Shown here: piece after piece, positions 18,187 to 30,421 of the stretch
Layout: each line of letters opens with the position of its first letter
How positions within the stretch are numbered: the stretch's first letter is position 1
Origin: Methanobrevibacter sp.
GTDB lineage: Archaea; Methanobacteriota; Methanobacteria; Methanobacteriales; Methanobacteriaceae
NCBI GenBank assembly: GCA_017407115.1
Contig: JAFQXD010000009.1
Location: forward strand, 1 to 64,000
Direction of reading: 5' to 3'
Length of the DNA stretch: 64,000 bases
Notes under the pieces: model-generated
Databases searched by the model: none
Seen by the model: the letters and a program-made list of their open reading frames with translations, nothing else
Told to the model about the DNA's origin: nothing
Position numbers and translations under genes: made by a program

Positions 18187-18975
18187 ATTAGCGAAATTCC
18201 AAAAATAGATTTAGAAAAAACGGAATCAAACATTGTTGAATTCATTAAATCTAAAGTTAGAGAATCCAAAACCAATGGAATTGTTGTTGGTTTGAGCGGA
18301 GGAATTGATTCAACACTTATAGCATATTTAGCCTGCAAAGCCGTTGGACAAGAAAATGTATTTGGAATTGTAATGCCATCTGCAACCACATCGGCTGAAG
18401 ATAAAATTCATGGCATCGAAATAGCGCAAACCCTTGGAATTGAATACGAGGAAATTGCTATTGACAGTATTTTAGATGAATTTTTACTTATGACAAAACT
18501 CAAAAAGAATGATTTGGCTATCGGAAATCTTAAAGCCAGAATCAGAATGTCAATCATTTATTATTTTGCAAATCAAAAAAATTACCTGGTTAGTGGAACA
18601 GGTAACAAAAGCGAAATCCTAATCGGTTATTTTACAAAACATGGAGATGGCGCATGTGATATGGAACCGATTGGAGATTTATACAAAACTGAAGTTTATG
18701 AATTAAGTGAATATCTAGATATTTCAACCGAAATTCTCAAAAAGCCTCCTCGTGCGGGTTTGTGGGAAAACCAAACTGATGAAGATGAAATTGGAATGTC
18801 TTATGCTTTACTTGATCAGATTCTTTATCTTTACACAGAAAAAGATTTGAAAAATGCTGAAATAGCTCAAAAATTGGATATTTCAGTTGATGACGTTGAT
18901 ATGATTATTGAAAAAATTAAAAGGAGCGAACATAAAAGCAAAGTTCCTGAAATTCCTCAAAAAACAATATTATAG
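18187..18975 (+). CDS. nadE: NAD synthetase, apparently with an ATT start
   Basis: Makes NAD+ from deamido-NAD+ with ATP and ammonia (no glutaminase domain). The PP-loop SGGIDST begins at residue 36 and the family motifs [19 protein letters not shown] and [17 protein letters not shown] are intact. The only conventional start in frame (TTG 18292) lies inside the PP-loop and would remove the first strand. Homology of the sequence extends upstream ([21 protein letters not shown]), but no ATG, GTG or TTG occurs between it and the in-frame stop at 18139. GGTGA at 18178-18182 lies four bases before an ATT at 18187, the same spacing as other starts here, so ATT (giving MSEIPKID) is the best start, 262 residues. 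leuS follows 10 bases after the stop. Confidence 0.85.
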   Translation: MSEIPKIDLEKTESNIVEFIKSKVRESKTNGIVVGLSGGIDSTLIAYLACKAVGQENVFGIVMPSATTSAEDKIHGIEIAQTLGIEYEEIAIDSILDEFLLMTKLKKNDLAIGNLKARIRMSIIYYFANQKNYLVSGTGNKSEILIGYFTKHGDGACDMEPIGDLYKTEVYELSEYLDISTEILKKPPRAGLWENQTDEDEIGMSYALLDQILYLYTEKDLKNAEIAQKLDISVDDVDMIIEKIKRSEHKSKVPEIPQKTIL

Positions 18976-18985
18976 TGGTGATTTA

Positions 18986-21841
<2,856 letters not shown>

Positions 21842-21875
21842 TCTAATTATTCCAACCACTTTCTTTTTTTTAAAC

Positions 21876-22922
21876 TTATTTTGTTGAAAACAGATGTAAA
21901 ATCGGAAGCCTATCCATAACATCAATAACGGCAGCCGATATAGCTAAAACAATGATTACATAGATAAATATCCTCAATAAGGTAAATCCACCCAAATTAA
22001 TTAAATTAAACAAATCAAGGAAATTGATTACCAGGATATTTGACAAATAGATTCCGTAGCTTCTCTGACTTATATTTACAATAATTTTATTAAGTTCAAA
22101 ATCAAATCTGTCAAAATTGGTATTGAATACAATTATAAACAAACCGATGCCCTGCAGACAAGCTCCAGGAGTGATATCTCCAAGTTTAATGAACAGTAAA
22201 GACTGATTGTTTGTAGCAAAAGACAAGCCGAGAGTTCCGATTATAGTTATTGCCGAACCGATAATGAACAATGCGACACCAAAAGACCTGTTTTTGAATA
22301 GTTCATCCTTTGTAACAGTTAAATAATAGCCCAAAATAAAATAACCGAAAGCTCCTGTAAAATATCTGAAATAATCAAACAGTATTGAATGAACATTTAA
22401 GAACTGTAAAATGCTTATTATTATCCAAATCCAAATATAATACTCAATTTCTTTAATCGATGTATTTTGAATCCAAGTACTGATGATTGGGGATAAAATA
22501 TATAATCCCAAAATCATGTACACATACCAAAACTGGATGGATATATTGGTGGAATCTAAAAACCCTCTAAAAATAAACCATAACAGGTCATTAAATCCCC
22601 ATGTAGGACCCAATTCCTGCTTGAACACCACCTTAATCACTGCATATAATATTAACCAAAAAATGAAAGGCAGCAATATCCTTTTAACACGTCTTGGAAT
22701 ATCCTTAATCGATTGCTGTTTTCTTAAAATCAAAAATCCAGAAGCCATGATGAATAAAATTATTCCAAAACGAAATATTGACCCTGCAATGACTCCCTGA
22801 TACCATTTATATGAAAACAAAATGTCAGTTGTGAGCAATGATGATGACACATGTATGCCTATTACACCAAAAATAGCCAAAAATTTAAGCCAATCCACCC
22901 ACAATATCCTATCAGTTTTCAT
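21876..22922 (-). CDS. Acyltransferase 3 family membrane protein
   Basis: Integral membrane O-acyltransferase of the OafA/WecH (acyltransferase 3) family, 348 residues with about ten hydrophobic helices. The N-terminal signature RILWVDWLKFLAIFGVIGIHVSS contains the conserved His of the family, followed by FRFGIILFIMASGFLIL and RVKRILLPFIFW. Such enzymes acetylate or otherwise acylate exported polysaccharides or cell-wall sugars at the membrane. A TTG one codon upstream of the ATG is not needed. Single gene, convergent with leuS. The target in this organism is unknown. Confidence 0.88.
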   Translation of the reverse strand: MKTDRILWVDWLKFLAIFGVIGIHVSSSLLTTDILFSYKWYQGVIAGSIFRFGIILFIMASGFLILRKQQSIKDIPRRVKRILLPFIFWLILYAVIKVVFKQELGPTWGFNDLLWFIFRGFLDSTNISIQFWYVYMILGLYILSPIISTWIQNTSIKEIEYYIWIWIIISILQFLNVHSILFDYFRYFTGAFGYFILGYYLTVTKDELFKNRSFGVALFIIGSAITIIGTLGLSFATNNQSLLFIKLGDITPGACLQGIGLFIIVFNTNFDRFDFELNKIIVNISQRSYGIYLSNILVINFLDLFNLINLGGFTLLRIFIYVIIVLAISAAVIDVMDRLPILHLFSTK

Positions 22923-23041
22923 CAATATAATATTAATTTAATAACTATATAATACTATCATACTACCATTCTATTAAAACATGGAAAATTTTATTAGAAA
23001 AATAAATTAAACCATAATCTAACTAAAACTCAGGTGAGAAT

Positions 23042-23749
23042 ATGAACAAAAAATTGTTAACAATATTTTTGGTTACAGCATTTTTGTTAGCTTCCATTAG
23101 TTATATTTCAGCTGCAGAAGCCTCAGACGATGGGAATCAAACTCCACAAAAAATTTCCGTTAAGATTGAGTGGAATGATGATGTAAATGCAAGCGACAGA
23201 CCAAGTTCAGTCAATGTAAGTCTTATGAAGGATGGAAAGGTAGTTGAAACAAAAACATTGAGTGAAAATAACTCCTGGTCAGTTAACTTTACTGTTGATG
23301 AAAATGGAAGTTTTTCCGTTAAAGAAGATGATATCCCAGGATATTCCATTTCAATAAAAGGCAATGAGTCAAAAGGATTTATAATAATCAATACTCCTAA
23401 AACAGATAAATTAGGTGCAGCCACACCAGATGATCCTGTTGAGGAAAATGACACATTAGGCACTGAAGAAAATGGAAATCAAAGCGGTGATGACGACACC
23501 ACAGTCAAAAATAACATTACATCTGATGACAACAACACTAATGACAACAAAACTGAAGATAATGCAACAGCCCCCGTTGTTGAAAATCAAAACACTACAA
23601 AGATTGTTAAAAAGCCAAAAAAAGATTCTGATAATAATCCAAAACCTAAAAATAATCCAAATATCAATCTGAAAAATACAGGAATTCCAATCCTTTTAGT
23701 TGTTGGTGTGTTGGCAGTTGCTTATGCACTATTCAAACGTGAAAAATAA
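23042..23749 (+). CDS. Anchored surface protein with a Cna-B-like domain
   Basis: Exported protein of 235 residues. Signal peptide MNKKLLTIFLVTAFLLASIS (cut after ISAA), then one Cna-B/prealbumin-like domain at about 38-120: KISVKIEWNDDVNASDRPSSV, SLMKDGKVVETKTLSENNSW, VKEDDIPGYSI. Next comes an acidic Asp/Asn/Thr stalk (about 125-190, probable glycosylation region), a lysine/proline wall-spanning run, and a C-terminal helix GIPILLVVGVLAVAYALFKREK acting as membrane anchor. It is a typical methanogen adhesin-like protein. Cna-B domains can form isopeptide bonds; a Lys/Asn pair is present but not provable here. GGTGAG precedes the ATG. A hairpin terminator follows. Confidence 0.85.
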   Translation: MNKKLLTIFLVTAFLLASISYISAAEASDDGNQTPQKISVKIEWNDDVNASDRPSSVNVSLMKDGKVVETKTLSENNSWSVNFTVDENGSFSVKEDDIPGYSISIKGNESKGFIIINTPKTDKLGAATPDDPVEENDTLGTEENGNQSGDDDTTVKNNITSDDNNTNDNKTEDNATAPVVENQNTTKIVKKPKKDSDNNPKPKNNPNINLKNTGIPILLVVGVLAVAYALFKREK

Positions 23750-24520
23750 TTAAGTAGATGATTTATCATCTACATTCTTTTTTAAATCAGTGTATACTTT
23801 GTATACATTCCCCATACCCCGATATTCTATGATGAATATGACAAAAAAGGATAAAACACCCATTACACCATTTAAACCATAAAACTGATCAAAAAACGCT
23901 TCTATATGAGAAAAAACAAGTATTATAAAAATAATCTTACTATACCCAATTGTATAATTTTTCCATCCGATAAGATCTATTGCATGTTTAATACGGCGGA
24001 AATTAAAGGATTTTCTTAATTGTCCGCCATCAGCCAGTCTTGCCAATGACAATTCCATGAAAAATGATGTGACGTAGGTTATGACAAATCCGGAAACCAC
24101 AAAGATTATGCAACTGACCGCATCATGATTGAATATTAACAATATTGTATTATGATACTCTAAAAAGAATTCTTCAATTTCAAATACAGGAAAATTTAAG
24201 TTAACGGCAACTGACGCCAATAAAAAAATTTGAATACCCATATAAAACAAATGAATAACAGAGCCTTTAAATCCTAAAATAATTACTTTTTTAGGCATTA
24301 TCTTAGGCAGTCTTGTGCCTCCATCAATAACATCCTTAATTATTTGCAAACCGTATCCCATAACAAGTATTGCAAATAACAACGAAGTGAAACCTGAAAT
24401 GGGAGTATTAACAATGTCAAATAGATATTCAATCACTGCAAATATAATCAGGACAAAAAGAAAGAATAACTTGTTTTCCATGCAATATTTAAGAGATCCT
24501 TTTACAATATCTATCGGCAT
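23750..24520 (-). CDS. DUF4013 membrane protein
   Basis: Multi-helix membrane protein of about 256 residues of the DUF4013 family, common and often multicopy in Methanobrevibacter. Signature: VKGSLKYCMENKLFFLFVLI at the N-terminus, the GGTRLPKI loop, and a second charged loop (LADGGQLRKSFNFRRIKHAI). About six helices. Function unknown. The first ATG (24532) has no ribosome site, whereas GGGGGATGA sits just before the ATG at 24520, so the later start (MPIDIVKG) is preferred. Its 3' end overlaps the terminator of the convergent surface-protein gene. Confidence 0.8.
   Translation of the reverse strand: MPIDIVKGSLKYCMENKLFFLFVLIIFAVIEYLFDIVNTPISGFTSLLFAILVMGYGLQIIKDVIDGGTRLPKIMPKKVIILGFKGSVIHLFYMGIQIFLLASVAVNLNFPVFEIEEFFLEYHNTILLIFNHDAVSCIIFVVSGFVITYVTSFFMELSLARLADGGQLRKSFNFRRIKHAIDLIGWKNYTIGYSKIIFIILVFSHIEAFFDQFYGLNGVMGVLSFFVIFIIEYRGMGNVYKVYTDLKKNVDDKSST
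23754..23785 (+). terminator. Hairpin terminator of the Cna-B surface gene
   Basis: GTAGATGAT pairs with ATCATCTAC (23754-23773) and is followed by ATTCTTTTTT. The hairpin lies inside the 3' end of the convergent DUF4013 gene, encoding part of its acidic tail. Confidence 0.65.
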
Positions 24521-24573
24521 TTCATCCCCCATGAAATAAAAATAATTTGAAAAAAAACTTATTTTTAAAAAAT

Positions 24574-25305
24574 CTATAATTTTCTTGCAAATACCAAATA
24601 TCCACTATGGCCGACCATTCTTGTTTTAGGCCTTACTCCTTGTTGCCTAATTTCCAAACCACGTTCTAAAAGTTCGATGATATCAATATCATAAAAACCT
24701 ACCTTATTTGCAATACGATAAGAGAGTTTAGCTTGATCAATGTAAGGTGCGTAAACTGCCAGCCATCCCCCAACATTTAATGAATCCCAAACCTCTTCAA
24801 ATATTTCAAATGGCTTTGGCAAATCTAAAAAGATTAAATCAATATTATCCTCATCGATTCCTTCCTTAATATTCTGATTTTTGACTTCAATATTTTCAAT
24901 TCCAAAGTTGTCAATATTTTTCTTTGCAACTTCTGCAAAGTCTTGTCTAATCTCATAAGTAAAGACTCTGCCTTCCGGACCGACAACATTTCCAAAATTA
25001 AGTGCAATGGCTCCGGCACCGGTTCCAGCATCCACTACACGGCAACCAGCACCCAAACCAGTGTGCGCCAATACGTATCCAATATCTTTTTTAAGAAGAA
25101 TTGAACATCTTCTCTCCATTATATCAATGAAATCATTGATGTTGGGTTTTATGATTTTAAATGTACGGTCAAGATGACTTTTGACTTCATCACCTATCTC
25201 AGCATTATCCAATATTTCTGCTTTAATTATTCCAAAATCGCTTTGGAATTCTTCACCGGGTTTTAAAACATATTTTTTGCCACGTTCATCTAAAATCATT
25301 TTCAT
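24574..25305 (-). CDS. trmI: tRNA (adenine-N1)-methyltransferase
   Basis: SAM-dependent methyltransferase of the TrmI family, which in archaea methylates A57 and A58 in the T-loop of tRNA. Rossmann motif I is VVDAGTGAGAIALNFGNVVG (about residues 90-110), with FTYEIRQDFAEVAKKN and the catalytic DLIFLDLPKPFE. 243 residues, as expected. The frame extends to a GTG (MYF-), but AGGTG lies six bases before the ATG at 25305, so that is the start. It begins ten bases after htpX on the same strand, so the two form an operon. Confidence 0.9.
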   Translation of the reverse strand: MKMILDERGKKYVLKPGEEFQSDFGIIKAEILDNAEIGDEVKSHLDRTFKIIKPNINDFIDIMERRCSILLKKDIGYVLAHTGLGAGCRVVDAGTGAGAIALNFGNVVGPEGRVFTYEIRQDFAEVAKKNIDNFGIENIEVKNQNIKEGIDEDNIDLIFLDLPKPFEIFEEVWDSLNVGGWLAVYAPYIDQAKLSYRIANKVGFYDIDIIELLERGLEIRQQGVRPKTRMVGHSGYLVFARKL

Positions 25306-25314
25306 AAAATACAC

Positions 25315-26274
25315 CTAATTTTCTAATTCTGCTAATCTTTTTACTCTTTTTAAAGAATCCGGATGAGTAGATAATAATTCCATTATTCCATTTGTTTTTG
25401 AAATTTTAACTTCGGAATTAGCTAATTTTCTTAACTCCTCATCAGATATTCTTCCGTCACCGTCAAAATCAATTTGTTTGAAATCATTGATATCATGCTT
25501 TGCATTATTTATGTCATTGACAAAAAAGGCACGGTTTGTGTTTAAATCGTCAATTGTTTCTTTACTGCATCTTGCTGCGCCATATGACAATTTATATAAT
25601 GCTGACACCAATGCTGCAGGGCGATTGCCAAACTCGACACTAGCTTCATCCGCATAATATTCCCTTGTTCTTGAAATGAACAATACCAACAACTGTCCTA
25701 TCAAGTAAAACAGGTATCCGCCAATACCAATGATGATTCCAGCACCATTATCCCTATCGCCTGAAAACATGAATGATAATGCGACATAATAACAGACCAT
25801 TGGAATCACACTGACCGCTGCAGTTACGGCCATATCATTATGCTTAATATGGCCCATTTCATGACCTAAAACAGCTCTTAGCTCATCATAGTCAAGCAAT
25901 CCCAAAATTGGGCGGGTAATTGCAATGTGTCCGCTTTTACTTGATCGGCCATATGCAAATGCATTTGGAATATTGATCTCAGACAGACCAATTTCCGGTT
26001 TTGGAACTCCAGCTTCCTGAGCCAGTTCTGCAACCATTTTATGAATGTGTGGAGCTTCAGCTTCGGACAATGGCCTTACGTTCATTGAACGTTTTACCAA
26101 GGATGGGCCAAACCAATATTGTAAAAATACAATAACTATGCTCACGCCAGCGTAGAAAGTCCACCTGCCAATTCCTAAATACCAACCTACAAGCATTGCA
26201 AGGAAATATATGATTGAAAACATTGCAAAATAGGTTAAAAACATTCTTAATCTAAGTTTCCATGTGCCTCTCAT
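25315..26274 (-). CDS. htpX: HtpX-family zinc metalloprotease with an EF-hand-like loop
   Basis: Membrane-bound M48 protease for quality control of membrane proteins, 319 residues. Two N-terminal helices, the zinc motif HEMGH (138-142), two helices near 150-200 and the third ligand in TREYYADE (Glu205 or Glu209). Unusually, between the protease core and the C-terminal THPDSLKRVKRL motif sits DFDGDGRISDEE (269-280), a textbook 12-residue EF-hand calcium loop with Asp at 1, 3 and 5, Gly6, Ile8 and Glu12, flanked by helices. That suggests calcium control; it is inference. AAGGTG six bases before the ATG at 26274 sets the start. Confidence 0.9.
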   Translation of the reverse strand: MRGTWKLRLRMFLTYFAMFSIIYFLAMLVGWYLGIGRWTFYAGVSIVIVFLQYWFGPSLVKRSMNVRPLSEAEAPHIHKMVAELAQEAGVPKPEIGLSEINIPNAFAYGRSSKSGHIAITRPILGLLDYDELRAVLGHEMGHIKHNDMAVTAAVSVIPMVCYYVALSFMFSGDRDNGAGIIIGIGGYLFYLIGQLLVLFISRTREYYADEASVEFGNRPAALVSALYKLSYGAARCSKETIDDLNTNRAFFVNDINNAKHDINDFKQIDFDGDGRISDEELRKLANSEVKISKTNGIMELLSTHPDSLKRVKRLAELEN

Positions 26275-26300
26275 TTTTAACACCTTAAATTTATATAAAT

Positions 26301-26320
26301 ATTATTTTTCAAATGCTCTC
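26301..26320 (-). repeat. Dispersed intergenic repeat, copy 1
   Basis: On the minus strand GAGAGCATTTGAAAAATAAT, matching the copies at 31623 and 38427 over 20 bases with one change. It lies in the divergent htpX/rfcS promoter region, 27 bases upstream of the htpX start. Confidence 0.6.
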
Positions 26321-26421
26321 TTTAACTATATATTAATTGGATTTCATATATTAAAAAAGTTAAGCAAAAAATAATTTAACAACATAATACATAAATCTTA
26401 CTATAATAAAATGGTGATTAA

Positions 26422-27369
26422 ATGAGCGGACCATGGGTAGAAAAATATAGACCACAAAAATTAGAAGACATCGTAGGACAAAAACAAATCATTACCAGAC
26501 TTGAAAAATATGTAGGCGAAGGAAGCATGCCTAATTTAATGTTTACAGGTCCGGCAGGTGTTGGAAAAACCACAACTGCACTTGCATTAGTAAAATCAAT
26601 CCTAGGCGAATACTGGAGACAAAACTTTTTAGAATTGAATGCGTCCGATGCCAGAGGAATTGACACTGTAAGAGACCGCATCAAAAACTTCTGCAGACTT
26701 AAACCTGTAGGCGCCCCATTTAGAATAATCTTTCTAGATGAAGTGGACAATATGACCAAGGATGCTCAGCATGCGCTTAGACGTGAAATGGAAATGTATA
26801 CAAAAACCGCTTCATTTATACTTTCATGTAACTACTCATCAAAAATTATCGACCCAATCCAATCAAGATGTGCAATATTCAGATTCGCTCCAATCAAAGG
26901 GGAGGAAATCAAGGAAAGATTGCAGTTCATATGTGAATCTGAAGGTTTTGAAGCTGATGATGAAGGCCTTCAAACCATAGTTTACTTTGCCGAAGGAGAT
27001 ATGAGAAAAGCAGTTAACGTTTTACAGGCTGCAACATCAGAAGGCGAAGCAATAACCGAAGAGTCAGTTTACGAAGTGGTGTCTAAAGCAAAACCTCAAG
27101 AAATTGCAAATATGATAAATAAGGCACTCATAGGAGACTTTTTAGGAGCAAGAACACTGCTTCGAGAAACTATGGTATTGCAGGGAACCAGCGGAGAGGA
27201 TATGGTAACCCAAATCTATCAGGAAGTTTCAAAAAGAGTTGTTGAAGGTAAAATGGAACCTGACTTTTATATAAATCTAATCGAATCAATAGCAGATTGT
27301 GACTTTAGAATAAGAGAAGGAGCAAACCCAAGTATACAACTTGAAGCTCTCTTAACCAAATTCATTTAA
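26422..27369 (+). CDS. rfcS: Replication factor C small subunit
   Basis: AAA+ subunit of the clamp loader that loads PCNA onto primed DNA, 315 residues. N-terminal [17 protein letters not shown] (RFC box II), Walker [11 protein letters not shown] (42-51), [10 protein letters not shown], Walker B FLDEVDNM, sensor [15 protein letters not shown] with the arginine finger (SRC). There is no intein, unlike some archaeal homologs. The ATG follows GGTGATTAA. The large-subunit gene follows after three bases, so both subunits of the heteropentamer are made from one mRNA. All ATPase motifs are intact. Confidence 0.96.
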   Translation: MSGPWVEKYRPQKLEDIVGQKQIITRLEKYVGEGSMPNLMFTGPAGVGKTTTALALVKSILGEYWRQNFLELNASDARGIDTVRDRIKNFCRLKPVGAPFRIIFLDEVDNMTKDAQHALRREMEMYTKTASFILSCNYSSKIIDPIQSRCAIFRFAPIKGEEIKERLQFICESEGFEADDEGLQTIVYFAEGDMRKAVNVLQAATSEGEAITEESVYEVVSKAKPQEIANMINKALIGDFLGARTLLRETMVLQGTSGEDMVTQIYQEVSKRVVEGKMEPDFYINLIESIADCDFRIREGANPSIQLEALLTKFI

Positions 27370-27378
27370 GGTATGGAA

Positions 27379-28872
27379 ATGTTATGGACTGACAAATACC
27401 GACCACAAACCTTAGATGAAGTGGTAGGTAATAATAAAGAGAAAAAAATAATCCTAGATTGGGTTGGAAATTGGAAAAAAGGCAATCCGCAACAGCCCCT
27501 ACTTTTAGTTGGACCTCCAGGAATTGGAAAAACAACACTTGCACTGGTTATAGCTAAAGAGTTTTCAGAATACATTGAACTTAATGCAAGTGATAAGCGG
27601 TCACAGGATGTGATTAAAAGTACAATCGGTGAGTCCTCATCTACAAGATCCCTTTTTGGCGACGAATACAAACTAATCATAATGGACGAAGTAGATGGAA
27701 TTCACGGAACCAACGACCGTGGAGGAGTGAAGGCGATTGGAGAAATAATTAAAAACTCAAAACATCCAATGATTTTAATGGCCAATGACTTTTACTCAAA
27801 ACGCCTACAATCCATCAAGCCGAAATGCACAGTAATCAAAATGAAAAAGGTGAGAAGTCCAAGCATAAGGAAAGCCTTGAAAGAGATAGCTGAAAAAGAA
27901 GAAATAAAAGCTAATCCAAAGGCACTGGACTTGATTGCTAAAAAATCAAATGGAGATATGAGATCTGCAATTAATACACTTCAAGCCTTAGCCGATAATG
28001 ATAAAGTGCTGGAACCAAGAGATGTTGAAAATCTAAGGATAAAGGATGACCGTTCCGATATTTTCAATGCGATAACCGGTGTTTTGAAAAGCAAAAACCC
28101 TCAACATGTAAGGGAGGCCTTAAGAGTTGACGAAGATCCGACTACAGTAATGGAATACATTGCAGAAAACATTCCAAGGGAATATACAAAAAAAGACGAA
28201 ATCAAAAAAGCTTATGAAAACATAGCTAAAGCCGATTTATACTTTGGAAGAGCACGAAACAGTAGAAATTACGGTTACTGGAAATACGCAAGTGATTTCA
28301 TGGGAATTGGTGTGAGTTCATCAAAAAAAGAAACATATAAAAAATTCACAAAAATTCAAACCCCATCTACATTCACATTGCTTGGCAGAAACAGAGGCAA
28401 AAGAAACCTAAGGGACGGAATTGCTGAGAAGATGAGTCAAAAGATGCATGTTTCACATGCCGTGGCAATTTCAATGTTTCCATATCTGGAGATAATGTTC
28501 AACAATGATGAGCTTGCATGGGAAATTTCCGACTTTTTGGAGCTGGAACAAAATGAAATAAAAAGGTTCAGAAAAAAGGCAATCCCTAAGAAAGTCATAA
28601 ACAAAATGGAAAAACAGAAAGCTCAAATGAGAGTTGAAGAACGTGACAGAAGATTTGAAGAACTCCAAAATCAAATGATGAATGCTCCTAAAGAAGTAGT
28701 AGAAGTTCTTGAAGAACCTGTCGAGGAAGAACTTCCATTTGAAATACCTGGAATCGCTGATGAACCTCTTGAAGAAGAAACAGAAGAGGTTATTGAAGAA
28801 GAAATCCCAGAAGAAAAAGAAGAAAAACCCAAAAAGAAAACTGACAAGCAAGTATCACTTTTCAGTTTTTAA
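27379..28872 (+). CDS. rfcL: Replication factor C large subunit
   Basis: Large AAA+ subunit of the clamp loader, about 497 residues. [18 protein letters not shown], Walker [10 protein letters not shown] (45-53), [11 protein letters not shown], Walker [10 protein letters not shown], then the collar domain. A long acidic/charged tail (EEEPVE.., about the last 70 residues) ends in QVSLFSF, a PCNA-interacting (PIP) box. A second ATG six bases earlier (27373) is possible, but AAGGT fits the one at 27379. The PIP box and intact motifs support a functional RFC with the adjacent rfcS product. Confidence 0.95.
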   Translation: MLWTDKYRPQTLDEVVGNNKEKKIILDWVGNWKKGNPQQPLLLVGPPGIGKTTLALVIAKEFSEYIELNASDKRSQDVIKSTIGESSSTRSLFGDEYKLIIMDEVDGIHGTNDRGGVKAIGEIIKNSKHPMILMANDFYSKRLQSIKPKCTVIKMKKVRSPSIRKALKEIAEKEEIKANPKALDLIAKKSNGDMRSAINTLQALADNDKVLEPRDVENLRIKDDRSDIFNAITGVLKSKNPQHVREALRVDEDPTTVMEYIAENIPREYTKKDEIKKAYENIAKADLYFGRARNSRNYGYWKYASDFMGIGVSSSKKETYKKFTKIQTPSTFTLLGRNRGKRNLRDGIAEKMSQKMHVSHAVAISMFPYLEIMFNNDELAWEISDFLELEQNEIKRFRKKAIPKKVINKMEKQKAQMRVEERDRRFEELQNQMMNAPKEVVEVLEEPVEEELPFEIPGIADEPLEEETEEVIEEEIPEEKEEKPKKKTDKQVSLFSF

Positions 28873-29552
28873 TTTTTATTTTTTGAGTCGATGAACTCGG
28901 AAGCGCTGACAACATTTTCTCTAAACTGAGGAGCAACATCCTCCAAAAATTCTGAAAATGAATTGGCCAAATCATCCCTATTTTCACATTCAATTAAATC
29001 CTGACCATCCATTTTTAAAAATGAATTAATCCAATCTAGCGAAACATTAGCCAAAGGATAGATTTCATTGTCGTTACTGATTAAATTCAAACCCTCTCCT
29101 GAAAAGATTCCTTCAAATATGGTGTTTACCTTATCATCTAAAATCAGAGGATTGACTTTCAAATCATAATCCCCTTCATAAACAAGACTTACGCCATATT
29201 TTCTGGTATAGGGTTCCAATAATAGTTCACAAATGTAATTGTCTTTGGGCATCAATATTTTTGAATTGGGTTTAATTTCCAATGTCAGTGTTTTAGCTGA
29301 TTTTGAACATATCTTTTGAAACAATGAATTTCTCACTACTTCAATGCTAGGATATTGTTTTTTGAATGTTTTTTCACGGGTTCTTGAAAACTTTGAAAAT
29401 CTTAAGTTGTTAATGTAAATCTTTTCTGGAGCATATGAAATAAAACGGGTATCCACTCCAATTATTTTCAGAAATTTCAATACATCCTTTTTAGAGTTTG
29501 AAAAATCCTCTTCTTTGGATGTTAAACCAGATATATCAAACATTAACTCCAT
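28869..29552 (-). CDS. Conserved hypothetical protein downstream of aroE
   Basis: I do not recognise this 227-residue soluble protein. It starts [17 protein letters not shown], has a basic middle ([21 protein letters not shown]), several strand-like segments ([34 protein letters not shown]) and an acidic C-terminus. No membrane segment, P-loop or metal motif is visible. The start at 29552 falls right after the aroE stop, with GGGAAG as ribosome site, so it is translated with aroE; a longer frame to 29573 would overlap aroE. Convergent with rfcL, overlapping its stop by four bases. A link to shikimate metabolism is only suggested by position. Confidence 0.6.
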   Translation of the reverse strand: MELMFDISGLTSKEEDFSNSKKDVLKFLKIIGVDTRFISYAPEKIYINNLRFSKFSRTREKTFKKQYPSIEVVRNSLFQKICSKSAKTLTLEIKPNSKILMPKDNYICELLLEPYTRKYGVSLVYEGDYDLKVNPLILDDKVNTIFEGIFSGEGLNLISNDNEIYPLANVSLDWINSFLKMDGQDLIECENRDDLANSFSEFLEDVAPQFRENVVSASEFIDSKNKN

Positions 29553-29553
29553 A

Positions 29554-30402
29554 TTATCTTCCCAAATAATCATTAAGTGCTTTTTCCATCACATCAACTG
29601 GTGCATCCTGACCTGTCCATATCTTAAAGCTTTCAGCACCTTGATACAACAACATTTTAATGCCATAAACTGGTTTTGCACCGGCTTTAATGGCCTCTTT
29701 TAAAAGTACAGTTTCATTAGGATTATAAACAGCATCAAATACCACTAATTCATCATGCATATTCTCTGCTCTGGCTATAGGTTCATCATCAATATGAGGA
29801 TCCATTCCCAAAGGTGTTGTATCGACTAAAATGTCTGCATTGGCCAAATAACCGTTAATCTGTGAAACTGAATCTGAGTTAACATCACTTATCAAATCAG
29901 ATTTCAAAACATCTTCCGCCAAGTTTTGGGCCTTATTTACATTTCTGTTCAGTATTGTAATTGAACTGGCACCGAATTTTGCAAGGTAAAATGATATTGC
30001 CCTTGAAGCTCCTCCAGCACCCGCAACAATGACATTTTTATCTTTAATAGGTGAAACTTCTTCAATGGCCCTTACAGCACCGATTCCATCAGTGTTATAT
30101 CCTTTTAAATTTTTAAAATCGATAGTATTTACAGCACCGATTAAACTTGCAACCTCATCCAGTTCATCCAAATACTGAATTACTTCAATTTTGTGAGGAA
30201 TAGTGACATTAAATCCTTTAACATTTAAAGCATTGGCTCCTTCAATTGCAGATTTTAAATTTTGAGGATCAACATCAAAAGCGACATAAGCATAATCCAT
30301 GCCCAATGCATCGAATGCCGCATTATGCATAGGCGGTGAAAAGCTATGTTCCACAGGATGGCCTATCAAACCTACAATATTTGTACTGCCTTTAATATTC
30401 AT
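29554..30402 (-). CDS. aroE: Shikimate dehydrogenase
   Basis: NADP+-dependent reduction of 3-dehydroshikimate to shikimate in aromatic amino acid synthesis, 282 residues. Substrate-binding GLIGHPVEHSFSPPMHNAAF, catalytic Lys in FNVTIPHKIEV, catalytic Asp in GYNTDGIGA, NADP Rossmann loop VAGAGGASRAISFYLAKFG with NRN, and C-terminal KMLLYQGAESFKIWTG. All family landmarks are present. Alone among the shikimate genes here; coupled to the unknown gene downstream. Confidence 0.95.
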   Translation of the reverse strand: MNIKGSTNIVGLIGHPVEHSFSPPMHNAAFDALGMDYAYVAFDVDPQNLKSAIEGANALNVKGFNVTIPHKIEVIQYLDELDEVASLIGAVNTIDFKNLKGYNTDGIGAVRAIEEVSPIKDKNVIVAGAGGASRAISFYLAKFGASSITILNRNVNKAQNLAEDVLKSDLISDVNSDSVSQINGYLANADILVDTTPLGMDPHIDDEPIARAENMHDELVVFDAVYNPNETVLLKEAIKAGAKPVYGIKMLLYQGAESFKIWTGQDAPVDVMEKALNDYLGR

Positions 30403-30421
30403 AATTAATAATTGAATTAAG

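Noticed and set aside
18292..18975. nadE starting at the internal TTG (18292)
   Set aside because: It would begin inside the PP-loop and remove the first strand of the fold.
28471..28851. 126-residue Phe-rich minus-strand frame
   Set aside because: It is the shadow of the Glu/Lys-rich tail of rfcL.
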